A DNA stretch of 64,000 nt from Kitasatospora setae KM-6054 (GTDB lineage: Bacteria > Actinomycetota > Actinomycetes > Streptomycetales > Streptomycetaceae), in assembly GCF_000269985.1 (NCBI RefSeq), contig NC_016109.1, forward strand, positions 3,720,001 through 3,784,000, read 5' to 3'. A program made the position numbers and the translations under genes. This document shows, piece after piece, positions 1 to 9,057 of the stretch. The notes under the pieces were generated by a model. That model worked only from the letters and a program-made list of their open reading frames with translations, did not search any database and was not told the DNA's origin. The first letter of the stretch is position 1. Each line of letters opens with the position of its first letter.

Positions 1-2
1 GC

Positions 3-2138
3 GGGCGGGCGGTCGGCGCGGCCGGGTTCGACACCCGCAGCGGCGAGTTCGTGCTGGTCTCGGCCGGGGCGGTGGTGCTGGCCACCGGGCCGTGCGGACG
101 GCTCGGGCTGCCGAGCAGCGGCTACCTGTACGGCACCTACGAGAACCCGACCAACGCGGGCGACGGCTACGCGATGGCGTACCACGCGGGCGCGGAGCTG
201 TCCGGCATCGAGTGCTTCCAGATCAACCCGCTGATCAAGGACTACAACGGGCCGGCCTGCGCGTACGTCGCCAACCCGTTCGGCGGCTACCAGGTGAACC
301 GGCACGGGGAGCGGTTCGTCGACTCCGACTACTGGTCGGGGCAGATGATGGCCGAGTTCGCGGTCGAACTCGCCTCCGAGCGCGGCCCGGTGTACCTGCG
401 GACCACCCACCTGCCGGAGGAGACCGTGCAGGCCCTGGAGTCGATCCTGCACACCACCGAGCGCCCCAGCCGGGGCACCTTCCACGCCGGGCGCGGCCAC
501 GACTACCGCACCCACGACGTCGAGATGCACATCTCCGAGATCGGCCTGTGCGGCGGCCACAGCGCGAGCGGCGTCTGGGTGGACGAGAACGCCGCGACCA
601 CCGTGCCGGGGCTGTACGCGGCCGGCGACCTGGCCTGCGTGCCGCACAACTACATGATCGGGGCGTTCGTCTTCGGCGAGCTGGCCGGCACCCACGCCGC
701 CGGCCGACTCCCCGCCGTGCGGGCCGCGTTGCCGGACGACCAGGTCGCCGACGCGCACCGGCTGGTCTACCGGGCGCTGGAGCACCCCGACGGGCCGCCG
801 CAGCAGCAGGTCGAGTACAAGCTGCGGCGCTTCGTCAACGACTACATCGCCCCGCCGAAGACCGGCGCCCGGCTCTCCGTCGCGCTCGACCACTTCGAGC
901 GGATGCGCGGCGAGGTCGCCTCGATCGGCGCCCGCACCCCGCACGAACTGATGCGGGCGGTCGAGGTCGACTTCATCCGGGACTGCGCCGAGATGGCCGC
1001 CCGCGCCTCGCTGGCCCGCGAGGAGTCCCGCTGGGGCCTCTACCACCAGCGCCTGGACCGCCCCGGGCGGGACGACGGCCGCTGGTTCCGGCACCTCAAC
1101 CTGCGCCGGCGGGCCGACGGCGCGATGGAGTTCCTGACCCGGCCGGTCGCGCCCTACCTCGTCCCCGTCGACGGGCTGGAACCGCCCGCCGGAGAGGTCG
1201 AACTGCTCGGCACCGTCGAGGCGATGGTGGTCGGCCGGACCGGAGTGAGCGCCGCCGCCCCCGACCGGACGGCCGCCGCCGGGGCGGCCAGACCGCGCGG
1301 CCGGGTGCTGGAAGTCCTGCGGGCCGAGGGCCCGGCGGTCATCGGCTACCTGACCGACCCCGACCCGGACGTCCGGCTGGCCGCCGTCGCCGCCCTCACC
1401 GAACACACCCCCGACGGCACCGGCCGCGCGCTGGCCGCCGCGCTCGGCGACCCCGACGGGCGGGTCCGCGGCGCGGCCACCGCCGGCCTGCGCGAACTGG
1501 TCGAGGTGCTCGACGCCTCGCTCGGGGACGCGCTGGCCGCCGCCGCCGACTCCCCCGACCCGGTGGTCCGGGCCAGCGTCCAGGAACTCGCCCGCGCCCT
1601 GCGGACCGGCTCGGTGGAGCTGTTCGCCGCCGGCCTGCGCGACCCGGAGACACCGGTACGGCTCCAGGCCGTCCGCGGCCTGGTCGCCCTGGACGCGGCC
1701 GCCGCGCTGGCCGCCGGCGCGGCCGACCCCGCCCGCGAGGTCCGGGTCGCCGTCGGCGAAGGACTGGGCGCCGTCGGCTCCCCCACCGCCGCCCCGACCC
1801 TCGCCCGGCTCGCCGCCGACCCGGACCCGCTCGTCCGGGCCGGCGCCCTCACCGGCGCCGCCGCCCTCGGCGGAGCCGGCCTGGCCGACCTCGCCGAACG
1901 CCCCGACCCGGCCTGGCAGGTCCGCAAGGCCGCCGCGGGCGTCCTCGGCGCCGCCGGCCGCTGGCCGGCGCTGGCCGCCCTGGCCGCGGACGGGAACGCC
2001 GACGTCCGCAAGGCCGCCGTCCGCGCGCTGGCGGCGGGCACCGCCGAACCGGCCGTCGAGGCGGCCCTGCGCGAACGCCTCGCGGACGGCGACGCGGACG
2101 TCCGGGCGTACGCCCGGCTGGCGCTGAAGGGGGCGTAG
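3..2138 (+). CDS. FAD-dependent fumarate reductase/succinate dehydrogenase-type flavoprotein fused to HEAT repeats (5' partial)
   Basis: The reading frame is already open at the left edge, so the GTG at 51 is probably internal and the N-terminal FAD dinucleotide-binding part is missing. The first ~350 visible residues look like the flavoprotein subunit of fumarate reductase, succinate dehydrogenase and APS-reductase-like enzymes: a GDGYAMAYHAGAEL segment, a FAD-contacting YAAGDLACVPHNYM segment and a C-terminal helical domain. After a linker near residue 400 come about eight degenerate HEAT repeats of roughly 30 residues (for example DPDPDVRLAAVAALTEH and DPDGRVRGAATAGLREL) running to the stop. 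HEAT arrays usually mediate protein contacts, so the fusion may tether the oxidoreductase to a partner. The substrate cannot be told from this fragment. Confidence 0.75.
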   Translation, partial: GRAVGAAGFDTRSGEFVLVSAGAVVLATGPCGRLGLPSSGYLYGTYENPTNAGDGYAMAYHAGAELSGIECFQINPLIKDYNGPACAYVANPFGGYQVNRHGERFVDSDYWSGQMMAEFAVELASERGPVYLRTTHLPEETVQALESILHTTERPSRGTFHAGRGHDYRTHDVEMHISEIGLCGGHSASGVWVDENAATTVPGLYAAGDLACVPHNYMIGAFVFGELAGTHAAGRLPAVRAALPDDQVADAHRLVYRALEHPDGPPQQQVEYKLRRFVNDYIAPPKTGARLSVALDHFERMRGEVASIGARTPHELMRAVEVDFIRDCAEMAARASLAREESRWGLYHQRLDRPGRDDGRWFRHLNLRRRADGAMEFLTRPVAPYLVPVDGLEPPAGEVELLGTVEAMVVGRTGVSAAAPDRTAAAGAARPRGRVLEVLRAEGPAVIGYLTDPDPDVRLAAVAALTEHTPDGTGRALAAALGDPDGRVRGAATAGLRELVEVLDASLGDALAAAADSPDPVVRASVQELARALRTGSVELFAAGLRDPETPVRLQAVRGLVALDAAAALAAGAADPAREVRVAVGEGLGAVGSPTAAPTLARLAADPDPLVRAGALTGAAALGGAGLADLAERPDPAWQVRKAAAGVLGAAGRWPALAALAADGNADVRKAAVRALAAGTAEPAVEAALRERLADGDADVRAYARLALKGA

Positions 2139-2157
2139 CGGCCGGTCGGGAGCGCGA

Positions 2158-2190
2158 CCGGGGGCGCGCGGTGCACCCGCGCGCCCCCGG
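2158..2190. terminator. Bidirectional terminator hairpin
   Basis: A perfect 14-bp stem (2158-2171 with 2177-2190) with a 5-base loop TGCAC lies between two convergent genes. There is no T-run, as is common for actinomycete terminators. Confidence 0.7.
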
Positions 2191-2220
2191 CCATCAGCCG
2201 TCGACCGGACCGCCGGACCG

Positions 2221-3123
2221 TCAGACCGTCAGACCGCGGCTGATCAGGTCGATCAGGGCGAAGGCGAACAGCGAGATGCCGACGAACCCGTTGGTGGAGA
2301 AGAACGCCCGGTTCAGCCGGGACAGGTCGTGCGGCTTGACGATGGTGTGCTCGTAGACGAACGCCCCGGCCACCACGGCGAGCCCGCACCAGAAGAACGC
2401 GCCCGCGTCGGTCAGCACCGCGTACCAGGCGAGCAGCGCGGTGGTGACCGCGTGGCAGACCCGGGCGCCGGTGATCGCGGCGGGGACGCCGAACCGGGCC
2501 GGGACGGAGCGCACGCCGGTGCCGCGGTCGGCCGCGACGTCCTGGCAGGCGTAGATCAGGTCGAAGCCGCCGATCCAGACGCCGACCGCCAGGCCGAGCA
2601 CCACCGCCTCCCAGGACCAGCTGCCGGTGACCGCCAGCCAGGCCCCGATCGGGCCCATCGCCTGGGCCAGGCCGAGGATCGCCTGCGGGAAGTCGGTGAA
2701 CCGCTTGCCGTACGGGTAGACCACCATCGGGACGACCGCGACCGGCGCCAGCAGCAGGCAGAGCGGGTTCAGCAGCGCCGCCGAGCCGAGGAAGACCACC
2801 AGCGCGACCGCCGAGCCGGTGTACGCGGTGCGCACCGAGACGGCGCCGGTGACCAGCTCGCGGCCGGCGGTGCGCGGGTTCCGGGCGTCGATCTCGCGGT
2901 CGATGATCCGGTTGGCGGCCATCGCGAAGGTGCGCAGGCCGACCATGCAGACGGTGACCAGCAGCAGCTCGCGCCAGTGCACCGACCGGTCGGCGAGGAA
3001 CATCGCGGTGAGCGCGGCGATGTAGGCGAAGGGCAGCGCGAACACCGAGTGCTCGATCGCGACCAGCCGCAGGAAGGCCCGGGTCCGGCTCGGCGGGGCC
3101 TCGAAGGCGTCGGCTGTCGTCAT
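2221..3123 (-). CDS. mqnP: Menaquinone biosynthesis prenyltransferase MqnP (UbiA family)
   Basis: A 300-residue integral membrane UbiA-type aromatic prenyltransferase. The two Asp-rich Mg-diphosphate motifs are visible: NRIIDREIDARN (about residue 71) and the second near YACQDVAADRGTG (about 191). Nine or so hydrophobic segments cover the rest. It lies directly downstream of the UbiD-family decarboxylase mqnL, which fits the futalosine menaquinone pathway: MqnP attaches the polyprenyl chain to the 1,4-dihydroxy-6-naphthoate core in the membrane. The length matches the family. The closest alternative is a 4-hydroxybenzoate prenyltransferase of ubiquinone synthesis, which actinomycetes lack, so MqnP is preferred. 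Confidence 0.85.
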   Translation of the reverse strand: MTTADAFEAPPSRTRAFLRLVAIEHSVFALPFAYIAALTAMFLADRSVHWRELLLVTVCMVGLRTFAMAANRIIDREIDARNPRTAGRELVTGAVSVRTAYTGSAVALVVFLGSAALLNPLCLLLAPVAVVPMVVYPYGKRFTDFPQAILGLAQAMGPIGAWLAVTGSWSWEAVVLGLAVGVWIGGFDLIYACQDVAADRGTGVRSVPARFGVPAAITGARVCHAVTTALLAWYAVLTDAGAFFWCGLAVVAGAFVYEHTIVKPHDLSRLNRAFFSTNGFVGISLFAFALIDLISRGLTV

Positions 3124-3205
3124 CAGAGCCCGTGCTCCGGCTGACCCCCGCGGGTGCGGGGAAGGGCTTCCTGCGCCCGGACCACGTCCGGCAGGCTGTC
3201 GGGTG

Positions 3206-4663
3206 TCACAGTCCGTACTCCTTCCAGCGGCGGGTGACCCGGGCCGCGGTCTCCGGGTCGGAGGCGACCATCTCGGGCCAGCCGCCGTCGCGGGTGTAGC
3301 CCTCCTCGGGGAGCTTGCGGGTGGCGTCGATGCCCGCCTTGCCGCCCCAGAACTGCTGGTAGGAGGCGTGGTCCAGGTGGTCGACCGGGCCCTCGACGAC
3401 CGAGAGGTCCCGGCTGTAGTCGACGTTGCCCAGGGCCCGCCAGGCGACCTCCTGGTAGTCGTGCACGTCGCAGTCGGCGTCCACCACGATGATCAGCTTG
3501 GTCAGCGACATCATGTGGGCGCCCCAGATGGCGTGCATGACCTTCTGCGCGTGCTTCGGGTACTTCTTGTCGATCGAGACGATCACGCAGTTGTGGAAGC
3601 CGCCGGCCTCGGGCAGGTCGTAGTCGACGATGTCCGGGATGATCACCTTGAGCAGCGGCAGGAAGAAGCGCTCGGTGAACTTGCCGAGCGGCCCGTCCTC
3701 GGTCGGCGGCCGGCCGACCACGATGGACTGCAGCAGCGGGCGGCGGCGCGTCGTCACGCAGTCGATGGTCAGCGCCGGGAACGGCTCCTGCGGGGTGTAG
3801 AAGCCGGTGTGGTCGCCGAACGGGCCCTCGGGCAGCAGCTCGCCGGGCTCCAGCCAGCCCTCCAGCACCACCTCGGCGTCCGCCGGGACCTGCAGCGGGA
3901 CGGTCTTGCAGTCGACCATCCGGACCCGCTCGCCCGCGACGAACCCGGCGAACAGGTACTCGTCGATGTCGCCGGGCAGCGGCGCGGTGGCCGCGTAGGT
4001 GACGGCCGGCGGGCAGCCGAAGGCGATCGCGACCGGCAGCTTCTCGCCGCGCCTGGCGGCCACCGCGGCGTGGTTGCGGCTGTCCTTGTGGATCTGCCAG
4101 TGCATGCCGATGGTGCGCTTGTCGTGCCGCTGCAGCCGGTACAGGCCGAGGTTGCGGACGCCCGAGTCCGGGTCCTTGGTGTGGGTGAGGCCGAGGTTGA
4201 AGAAGGAGCCGCCGTCCAGCGGCCAGGTGAACAGCGCGGGCAGCCGCTCCAGGTCGACGTCGTCGCCGGTGAGCACCACCTCGTGGACCGGCGCGTCGGC
4301 GGACTTCACGTTCCGCGGCGGGACGTGCGCCATCGAGGCGAGCTTGCCGAACGCGTCCCGGAAGCCGGTGAAGCCCTGCGGCAGTTCGGGCTTGAGCAGG
4401 CCGCCGATCTTCTCGGCGATGTCGTCGGGCGACTTGAGGCCGAGCGCCTTGGAGAGCCGCCGCTCGGTGCCGAAGACGTTCATGGCCAGCGGCATCGCCG
4501 AGCCCTTGACGTTCTCGAAGAGCAGCGCGGGACCCTTGGCCTTCTGCACCCGGTCGACGATCTCGCCGACCTCCAGGTAGGGGTCGACCTCGACCTTGAT
4601 CCGTTTCAGGTCGCCTTCCCGCTCCAGCGCCCGGAGGAAGGAACGGAGATCGTCGTATGCCAT
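3206..4663 (-). CDS. mqnL: Menaquinone biosynthesis decarboxylase MqnL (UbiD family)
   Basis: A 485-residue UbiD-family, prenylated-FMN-dependent decarboxylase beginning MAYDDLRSFLRALEREGDL, a typical family N-terminus. Recognisable family segments are GMHWQIHKDSRNH, IAFGCPPAVTYAA, EGPFGDHTGFYTPQEPFP and the C-terminal IWGAHMMSLTKLIIVVDADC. It should remove the carboxyl group from the dihydroxynaphthoate intermediate of the futalosine pathway. The UbiX-like flavin prenyltransferase that makes its cofactor is not in this window. An 82-base gap separates it from mqnP, with which it is probably co-transcribed. Confidence 0.87.
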   Translation of the reverse strand: MAYDDLRSFLRALEREGDLKRIKVEVDPYLEVGEIVDRVQKAKGPALLFENVKGSAMPLAMNVFGTERRLSKALGLKSPDDIAEKIGGLLKPELPQGFTGFRDAFGKLASMAHVPPRNVKSADAPVHEVVLTGDDVDLERLPALFTWPLDGGSFFNLGLTHTKDPDSGVRNLGLYRLQRHDKRTIGMHWQIHKDSRNHAAVAARRGEKLPVAIAFGCPPAVTYAATAPLPGDIDEYLFAGFVAGERVRMVDCKTVPLQVPADAEVVLEGWLEPGELLPEGPFGDHTGFYTPQEPFPALTIDCVTTRRRPLLQSIVVGRPPTEDGPLGKFTERFFLPLLKVIIPDIVDYDLPEAGGFHNCVIVSIDKKYPKHAQKVMHAIWGAHMMSLTKLIIVVDADCDVHDYQEVAWRALGNVDYSRDLSVVEGPVDHLDHASYQQFWGGKAGIDATRKLPEEGYTRDGGWPEMVASDPETAARVTRRWKEYGL

Positions 4664-4738
4664 ACCTGTCAGTATCCGGCACGGGCTAACCTGAGGCCGC
4701 CAAGGGTCCTGTCCGAAACGTCACCGGAGTTCCGCGCT

Positions 4739-5158
4739 GTGCTGAGAGTCGTGCCCATGGTGGCGCTGCTGGCCCTCTGGGTCTGGGCGTTCATCGACTG
4801 CCTGACCACCCCCGAGGACGAGATACGCCACCTGCCCAAGGTGGTCTGGGTGATCGTCGTGCTGTTCTTCCCGCTGGTCGGCTCGATCGCCTGGCTGGTG
4901 GCCGGCCGCGACCGCACCGGCGCCCGCCGCCGCCGGGCCCCCTGGCCGGCCGGCCCGACCGCCGGGTACCCGGAGTACGAGCGCCCCCGGCGCCCGCTCG
5001 CGCCGGACGACGACCCGGAGTTCCTGGCCTCGCTGAAGCGCGGCAACGAGCAGCACGAGGACATGCTCAAGCAGTGGGAGGCGGACCTGCGCCGCCGCGA
5101 GGAGGAGCTGCGCCGCGGCGGCGACGGCCCCGAGGACGAGGGCCGTCCCAAGCCCTGA
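4739..5158 (+). CDS. Small membrane protein with PLDc_N domain
   Basis: A 139-residue protein starting at GTG 4739 (MLRVVPMVALLALW); the frame is open far upstream, but only this part looks protein-like. Two hydrophobic segments (about residues 5-20 and 38-58) surround the family signature FIDCLTTPEDEIRHLPKVVW, typical of the phospholipase D-nuclease N-terminal (PLDc_N) family. The C-terminal half is charged and probably cytoplasmic, with a likely short coiled coil (KQWEADLRRREEELRR). Function is unknown; members are widespread in Streptomyces. It is divergent from mqnL, with 75 bases between the two starts. Confidence 0.75.
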   Translation: MLRVVPMVALLALWVWAFIDCLTTPEDEIRHLPKVVWVIVVLFFPLVGSIAWLVAGRDRTGARRRRAPWPAGPTAGYPEYERPRRPLAPDDDPEFLASLKRGNEQHEDMLKQWEADLRRREEELRRGGDGPEDEGRPKP

Positions 5159-5176
5159 TGCGCCTTTTGGCGCATC
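5157..5176 (+). terminator. Terminator hairpin after the PLDc_N gene
   Basis: The sequence GATGCGCC-TTTT-GGCGCATC overlaps the stop codon and forms a perfect 8-bp stem with a T4 loop. Confidence 0.6.
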
Positions 5177-5509
5177 CCTACCATCCGGGTCCGCCCACCC
5201 GGCCCGCACCCCGTCCCGCCCGCCCCCGTGCGCCCCTGTCCGCGCCCGGTCGGCGGGCGGCTTCCGCGTGCCCCCGATCCGGCCGCTGACCTGCTGCTTC
5301 GACCACTCCCCCGGCTCCCGCGCGGGGGGTGCCCGGCCGCCCGTCCGCGGTGACCCGGCGGTAGGCCCGTGCGCCCCCCTATGTCGAGCCTGTACAGCGA
5401 TCGGCCCCCGACCTTGTACGGATTCGACGCCGAAACGCGGGCGCACTGACTCGTACTGTCGTAACAGAAGAGGTGTTCGCTGCCCCACGCGAGCTTGGAG
5501 TGGTTCGAA
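5177..5509 (+). promoter_or_regulatory. 333-base region upstream of the carboxylase genes, no gene seen
   Basis: No plausible coding frame is seen. The last 120 bases are less GC-rich and should carry the promoter of the downstream carboxylase pair. A GGAG at 5497-5500 sits 9 bases before the ATG at 5510 and decides that start over the in-frame TTG at 5495. I could not assign -35/-10 boxes with confidence. Confidence 0.4.
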
Positions 5510-7102
5510 ATGACGGTCCTGCACGATGCGCCGGTCGGCGGCGAGGCTCCGGCCGACGCCCGTAGTCGGGTCGCCGAGCTGCACGAACTGCGCGAGCAGG
5601 TCCGCCGCGGGCCCAGCGAGAAGGCCACCGAGGCGCAGCACGCCAAGGGCAAGCTGACCGCCCGGGAGCGGATCGAGCTGCTGCTGGACGAGGGCTCGTT
5701 CCACGAGGTGGAGCCGCTGCGCCGGCACCGCGCGCAGGGCTTCGGCCTGGAGGCGAAGAAGCCGCACACCGACGGCGTGATCGTCGGCTGGGGCACCGTG
5801 CACGGGCGGACGGTGTTCACCTACGCGCACGACTTCCGGATCTTCGGCGGCGCGCTGGGCGAGGCCCACGCGCAGAAGATCCACAAGATCATGGACATGG
5901 CCATCGCGGCCGGCGCGCCGCTGGTGTCGCTGAACGACGGCGCCGGCGCCCGGATCCAGGAGGGCGTCACCGCGCTGGCCGGCTACGGCGGCATCTTCCA
6001 GCGCAACACCCGGGCCTCCGGCGTGATCCCGCAGATCAGCGTGATGCTCGGCCCGTGCGCGGGCGGCGCGGCCTACAGCCCGGCGCTGACCGACTTCGTG
6101 TTCATGGTCCGCGAGACCTCGCAGATGTTCATCACCGGCCCGGACGTGGTCAAGGCGGTCACCGGCGAGGAGATCTCGCAGAACGGCCTCGGCGGCGCCG
6201 ACGTGCACTCCTCGGTCTCGGGCGTGTCGCACTTCGTCTACGACGACGAGCAGTCCTGCATCGAGGAGGTCCGCTACCTCCTGTCGCTGCTGCCGCAGAA
6301 CAACCGCGAGATGCCGCCGTCCGTCCCCGCCGACGACCCGGTGGACCGCCGCAACGACTCGCTGCTCGACCTCGTCCCGGCGGACGGCAACCGCCCGTAC
6401 GACATGCGCAAGGTCATCGAGGAGATCGTCGACCACGGCGAGTACCTGGAGGTCCACGAGCGCTGGGCCACCAACGTGATCTGCGCGCTGGCCCGGATCG
6501 ACGGCCACGTGGTCGGCATCATCGCCAACCAGCCGCAGTCGCTGGCCGGCGTGCTGGACATCAACGCCAGCGAGAAGTCCGCGCGCTTCGTCCAGATGTG
6601 CGACGCCTTCAACATCCCGCTGGTCACCATGCTCGACGTGCCGGGCTTCCTGCCCGGTGTCGACCAGGAGCACGACGGCATCATCCGGCACGGCGCCAAG
6701 CTGCTGTACGCGTACTGCAACGCCACCGTGCCGCGGATCCAGCTGATCCTGCGCAAGGCGTACGGCGGCGCGTACATCGTGATGGACTCCCGCTCCATCG
6801 GCGCCGACCTGTCGTTCGCCTGGCCGACCAACGAGATCGCCGTGATGGGCGCCGAGGGCGCCGCCAACGTGATCTTCCGCCGCGACATCAACGGCTCCGA
6901 GGACCCGGAGGCGACCCGCGCGCAGAAAATCAAGGAGTACAAGAACGAGCTGATGCACCCGTACTACGCGGCCGAGCGCGGCCTCGTGGACGACGTCATC
7001 GACCCCGCGGAGACCCGCGCGGTGCTCGCCTCCTCGCTGGCGATGCTCCGCACCAAGCACGCCGACCTGCCGAGCCGCAAGCACGGCAACCCGCCGATGT
7101 AA
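5510..7102 (+). CDS. accB: Acyl-CoA carboxylase, beta (carboxyltransferase) subunit
   Basis: A 530-residue biotin-dependent carboxyltransferase. It moves CO2 from carboxybiotin on the alpha subunit to acetyl- or propionyl-CoA, making malonyl- or methylmalonyl-CoA for fatty acids and polyketides. Both crotonase-fold halves are complete, with family segments AKGKLTARERIELLLDEGSF, NDGAGARIQEGVTALAGYGG, MLGPCAGGAAYSPALTDF (CoA oxyanion hole) and MLDVPGFLPGVDQE. The epsilon subunit follows 57 bases downstream. Whether the preferred substrate is acetyl-CoA or propionyl-CoA cannot be fixed without structural alignment, so the product could equally be called PccB; the N-terminal sequence resembles, from memory, the AccB-type paralogue of S. 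coelicolor. Confidence 0.9.
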   Translation: MTVLHDAPVGGEAPADARSRVAELHELREQVRRGPSEKATEAQHAKGKLTARERIELLLDEGSFHEVEPLRRHRAQGFGLEAKKPHTDGVIVGWGTVHGRTVFTYAHDFRIFGGALGEAHAQKIHKIMDMAIAAGAPLVSLNDGAGARIQEGVTALAGYGGIFQRNTRASGVIPQISVMLGPCAGGAAYSPALTDFVFMVRETSQMFITGPDVVKAVTGEEISQNGLGGADVHSSVSGVSHFVYDDEQSCIEEVRYLLSLLPQNNREMPPSVPADDPVDRRNDSLLDLVPADGNRPYDMRKVIEEIVDHGEYLEVHERWATNVICALARIDGHVVGIIANQPQSLAGVLDINASEKSARFVQMCDAFNIPLVTMLDVPGFLPGVDQEHDGIIRHGAKLLYAYCNATVPRIQLILRKAYGGAYIVMDSRSIGADLSFAWPTNEIAVMGAEGAANVIFRRDINGSEDPEATRAQKIKEYKNELMHPYYAAERGLVDDVIDPAETRAVLASSLAMLRTKHADLPSRKHGNPPM

Positions 7103-7159
7103 CGAGCGGTCAAGCGCGCCGAAACCTTTCCGAATCAAGCCTGGGGGAGAACAGGAACC

Positions 7160-7360
7160 ATGAGCGAACCTCTCGTCCGCGTCGTCCGCGGCTCGCTGAC
7201 CGCCGAAGAACTCGCCGCCCTGACCGCCGTCCTCGCAGCGCGGGCCGCGGTGGCCGCCGCCACCGCCGCCGCCCCGGTCGTCGAGCCCGTCGCCACCTGG
7301 TCGCGGGTCGAGCGCCGCCCGGCCTACTTCTCCCCCGTCAGCTGGCAGCAGGCCGCGTAG
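7160..7360 (+). CDS. accE: Acyl-CoA carboxylase epsilon subunit
   Basis: A 66-residue protein starting SEPLVRVVRGSLTAEELAAL and ending SRVERRPAYFSPVSWQQ. Both ends are the conserved parts of the small epsilon subunits that stabilise actinobacterial acyl-CoA carboxylase complexes; the middle is Ala/Val-rich and variable. It lies 57 bases behind the beta subunit with a GGGGGAGAA-type ribosome site at about 7143, so the two are surely co-expressed. Confidence 0.85.
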   Translation: MSEPLVRVVRGSLTAEELAALTAVLAARAAVAAATAAAPVVEPVATWSRVERRPAYFSPVSWQQAA

Positions 7361-7367
7361 CGGCCGC

Positions 7368-7424
7368 CGGTACGGCGCGGGGGCCGGAAGCGATCCGCTC
7401 GCTTCCGGCCCCCGCGCCGTACCG
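7368..7424. terminator. Bidirectional terminator, long perfect hairpin
   Basis: A 25-bp perfect stem (7368-7392 with 7400-7424) and a 7-base loop lie between the convergent accE gene and the leftward gene ending at 7437. Confidence 0.8.
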
Positions 7425-7436
7425 CCCGGACGGGCG

Positions 7437-7841
7437 CTACGCGGCGGCCAGCACGATCGGCCGGCCGGCGTGCATGGTGGTGAGGTTGGCCGCCAGCCGC
7501 TGCGGGTCCTGGGCCAGCCAGAGCCGGACCGCGGCGCCGAGCATGATGCTGGAGGAGCCGAGCCGGACGCCGGTGGACTGGGCGATCCGGGCGGTGGCGA
7601 TGGTGAGCAGGTCGGCCAGCTCGGTGGGGAGCCAGACGGTGAGCGCGCAGGGCGCCGGGGTGGTGATCGCGGCGAGCAGCCGGTAGGCGTCCGCCGTGCA
7701 GTGCAGGGTGGGCAGGACGTCCAGCAGCCCGTCGGCGACGACTTCGGAGACGTCGCTGTGGTGGCCCTGGGCGAGCCGTCGCAGCAGCGTGCGTTCCGCT
7801 GCGGTGATTCGGACGGTCATGATGACCTCGTCGCACTCCAT
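7437..7841 (-). CDS. Hypothetical protein, 134 residues
   Basis: I do not recognise a family. The frame shows normal high-GC codon use and a good ribosome site (GAGGAGGG about 10 bases before ATG 7841); a second ATG lies seven codons in (MTVRITAAERTLLRRLAQG). The protein is soluble, with no signal peptide. The N-terminal ~35 residues are helical and basic; the middle (PCALTVWLPTELADLLTIA) suggests a compact alpha/beta fold. It is isolated between the accE terminator and ccsB, 91 bases downstream of the end of the cytochrome operon. Confidence 0.55.
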   Translation of the reverse strand: MECDEVIMTVRITAAERTLLRRLAQGHHSDVSEVVADGLLDVLPTLHCTADAYRLLAAITTPAPCALTVWLPTELADLLTIATARIAQSTGVRLGSSSIMLGAAVRLWLAQDPQRLAANLTTMHAGRPIVLAAA

Positions 7842-7932
7842 GGTGGTGCGGCCCTCCTCGCGGCTTCGTGGTGCGGTGGGTGGTGGGGGTGGTGCTCGGT
7901 GGTGCGCGGTGCGGGGTGGTGCGCGGCGGGCG

Positions 7933-9054
7933 TCAGACGCCGGCGTACGAGTGCTTGCCGGTGACGAAGATGTTGACGCCGTAGTAGTTGAACAGCCAGC
8001 AGGCGAAGGCCAGCAGCGCCAGGTAGGCGGCCTTCCGGCCGCGCCAGCCGGCGGTGGCCCGGGCGTGCAGGTAGGCGGCGTAGGCGACCCAGGTGATGAA
8101 GGACCAGGTCTCCTTCGGGTCCCACTCCCAGTACTTGCCCCAGGCGGCCTCGGCCCAGATCGCGCCCGCGATGATGGTGAACGTCCAGAGCGGGAAGACC
8201 AGGGCGTTGATCCGGTAGGAGAGCTTGTCGAGCGTCCCGGAGGCGGGCAGCCGCTCCATCAGGTTGCCGGCCCGGACGGTCAGCCCGGCCGCGACCCGGT
8301 GCTCGTAGCGGTCCTTGAGCAGGTAGGCGCCGGTGGCGATGAACGCCGCGAAGAAGGCGCCGCCGCAGATGATCGCGGTGGAGACGTGGATGCCCAGCCA
8401 GTACGAGTGCAGGGCGGGGACGAGCTGCTCGGAGTCGGTGTACAGCACGGTGACGGCGATGCCCAGGAAGAGCAGCGCGGCGATCACCACCGGCAGGCCG
8501 AGCCAGCGGACGTTCTTCTTCGCGGCCAGCATGGCGACGTAGGTGGCGACCATCATCAGGGCGAAGGCGCAGGAGAACTCGTACATGTTGCCCCACGGCC
8601 AGCGCATCACCGACAGGCCGCGGCTGACCACGCCGCCGATGTGCAGCAGGAAGCCGAGGACGGTCAGCGAGACCGCGATCCGGCCGGCCAGGTCGGCCTT
8701 CTCGCTGGTGCCGGCCGGGCCGGGGCCGTCGGCCGGGCCGTCGTCGCCGCGGCCGCTGGTGACCGTGGTGGCCCCGGCGTCGGCGAGCGCGGTCCGGGTC
8801 AGGGTGGTGGTGCCGCCGCCCTGCGAGGCGACGGTGACGGTGACCTTGCGGACGCCCTTGGCCGCGGCCGCGGACTCGGCGACCGACTCCGCGAGGGAGC
8901 CCTGCTGCGCGGAGCGGACGGCGACGCCGCCCTTGGACCCGAAGGTCCACTCGATCATCTGGGCGAACATGGCCAGGGTGTAGACGGCCATCGCCGAATA
9001 GATCAGGTTGTTGGAGATCTGGGCCAACTGGGTGTTGACCTGCGCGAGCAGCAC
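7933..9054 (-). CDS. ccsB: Cytochrome c biogenesis protein CcsB/CcsA-type (ResC)
   Basis: A 373-residue polytopic membrane protein of system II cytochrome c maturation. It pairs with ResB to carry heme across the membrane and attach it to apocytochrome c. The heme-binding WGxxWxWD signature of the family appears as WGKYWEWDPKETW near residue 315, and conserved membrane His residues (for example FLLHIGGVVSRG and LGIHVSTAI) are present. An Ala/Gly-rich insert at about residues 60-110 between the first two membrane parts is typical of actinobacterial members. It starts 3 bases after resB ends and is the last gene of the resA-ccdA-resB-ccsB operon. Confidence 0.9.
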   Translation of the reverse strand: MLLAQVNTQLAQISNNLIYSAMAVYTLAMFAQMIEWTFGSKGGVAVRSAQQGSLAESVAESAAAAKGVRKVTVTVASQGGGTTTLTRTALADAGATTVTSGRGDDGPADGPGPAGTSEKADLAGRIAVSLTVLGFLLHIGGVVSRGLSVMRWPWGNMYEFSCAFALMMVATYVAMLAAKKNVRWLGLPVVIAALLFLGIAVTVLYTDSEQLVPALHSYWLGIHVSTAIICGGAFFAAFIATGAYLLKDRYEHRVAAGLTVRAGNLMERLPASGTLDKLSYRINALVFPLWTFTIIAGAIWAEAAWGKYWEWDPKETWSFITWVAYAAYLHARATAGWRGRKAAYLALLAFACWLFNYYGVNIFVTGKHSYAGV

Positions 9055-9057
9055 CGT

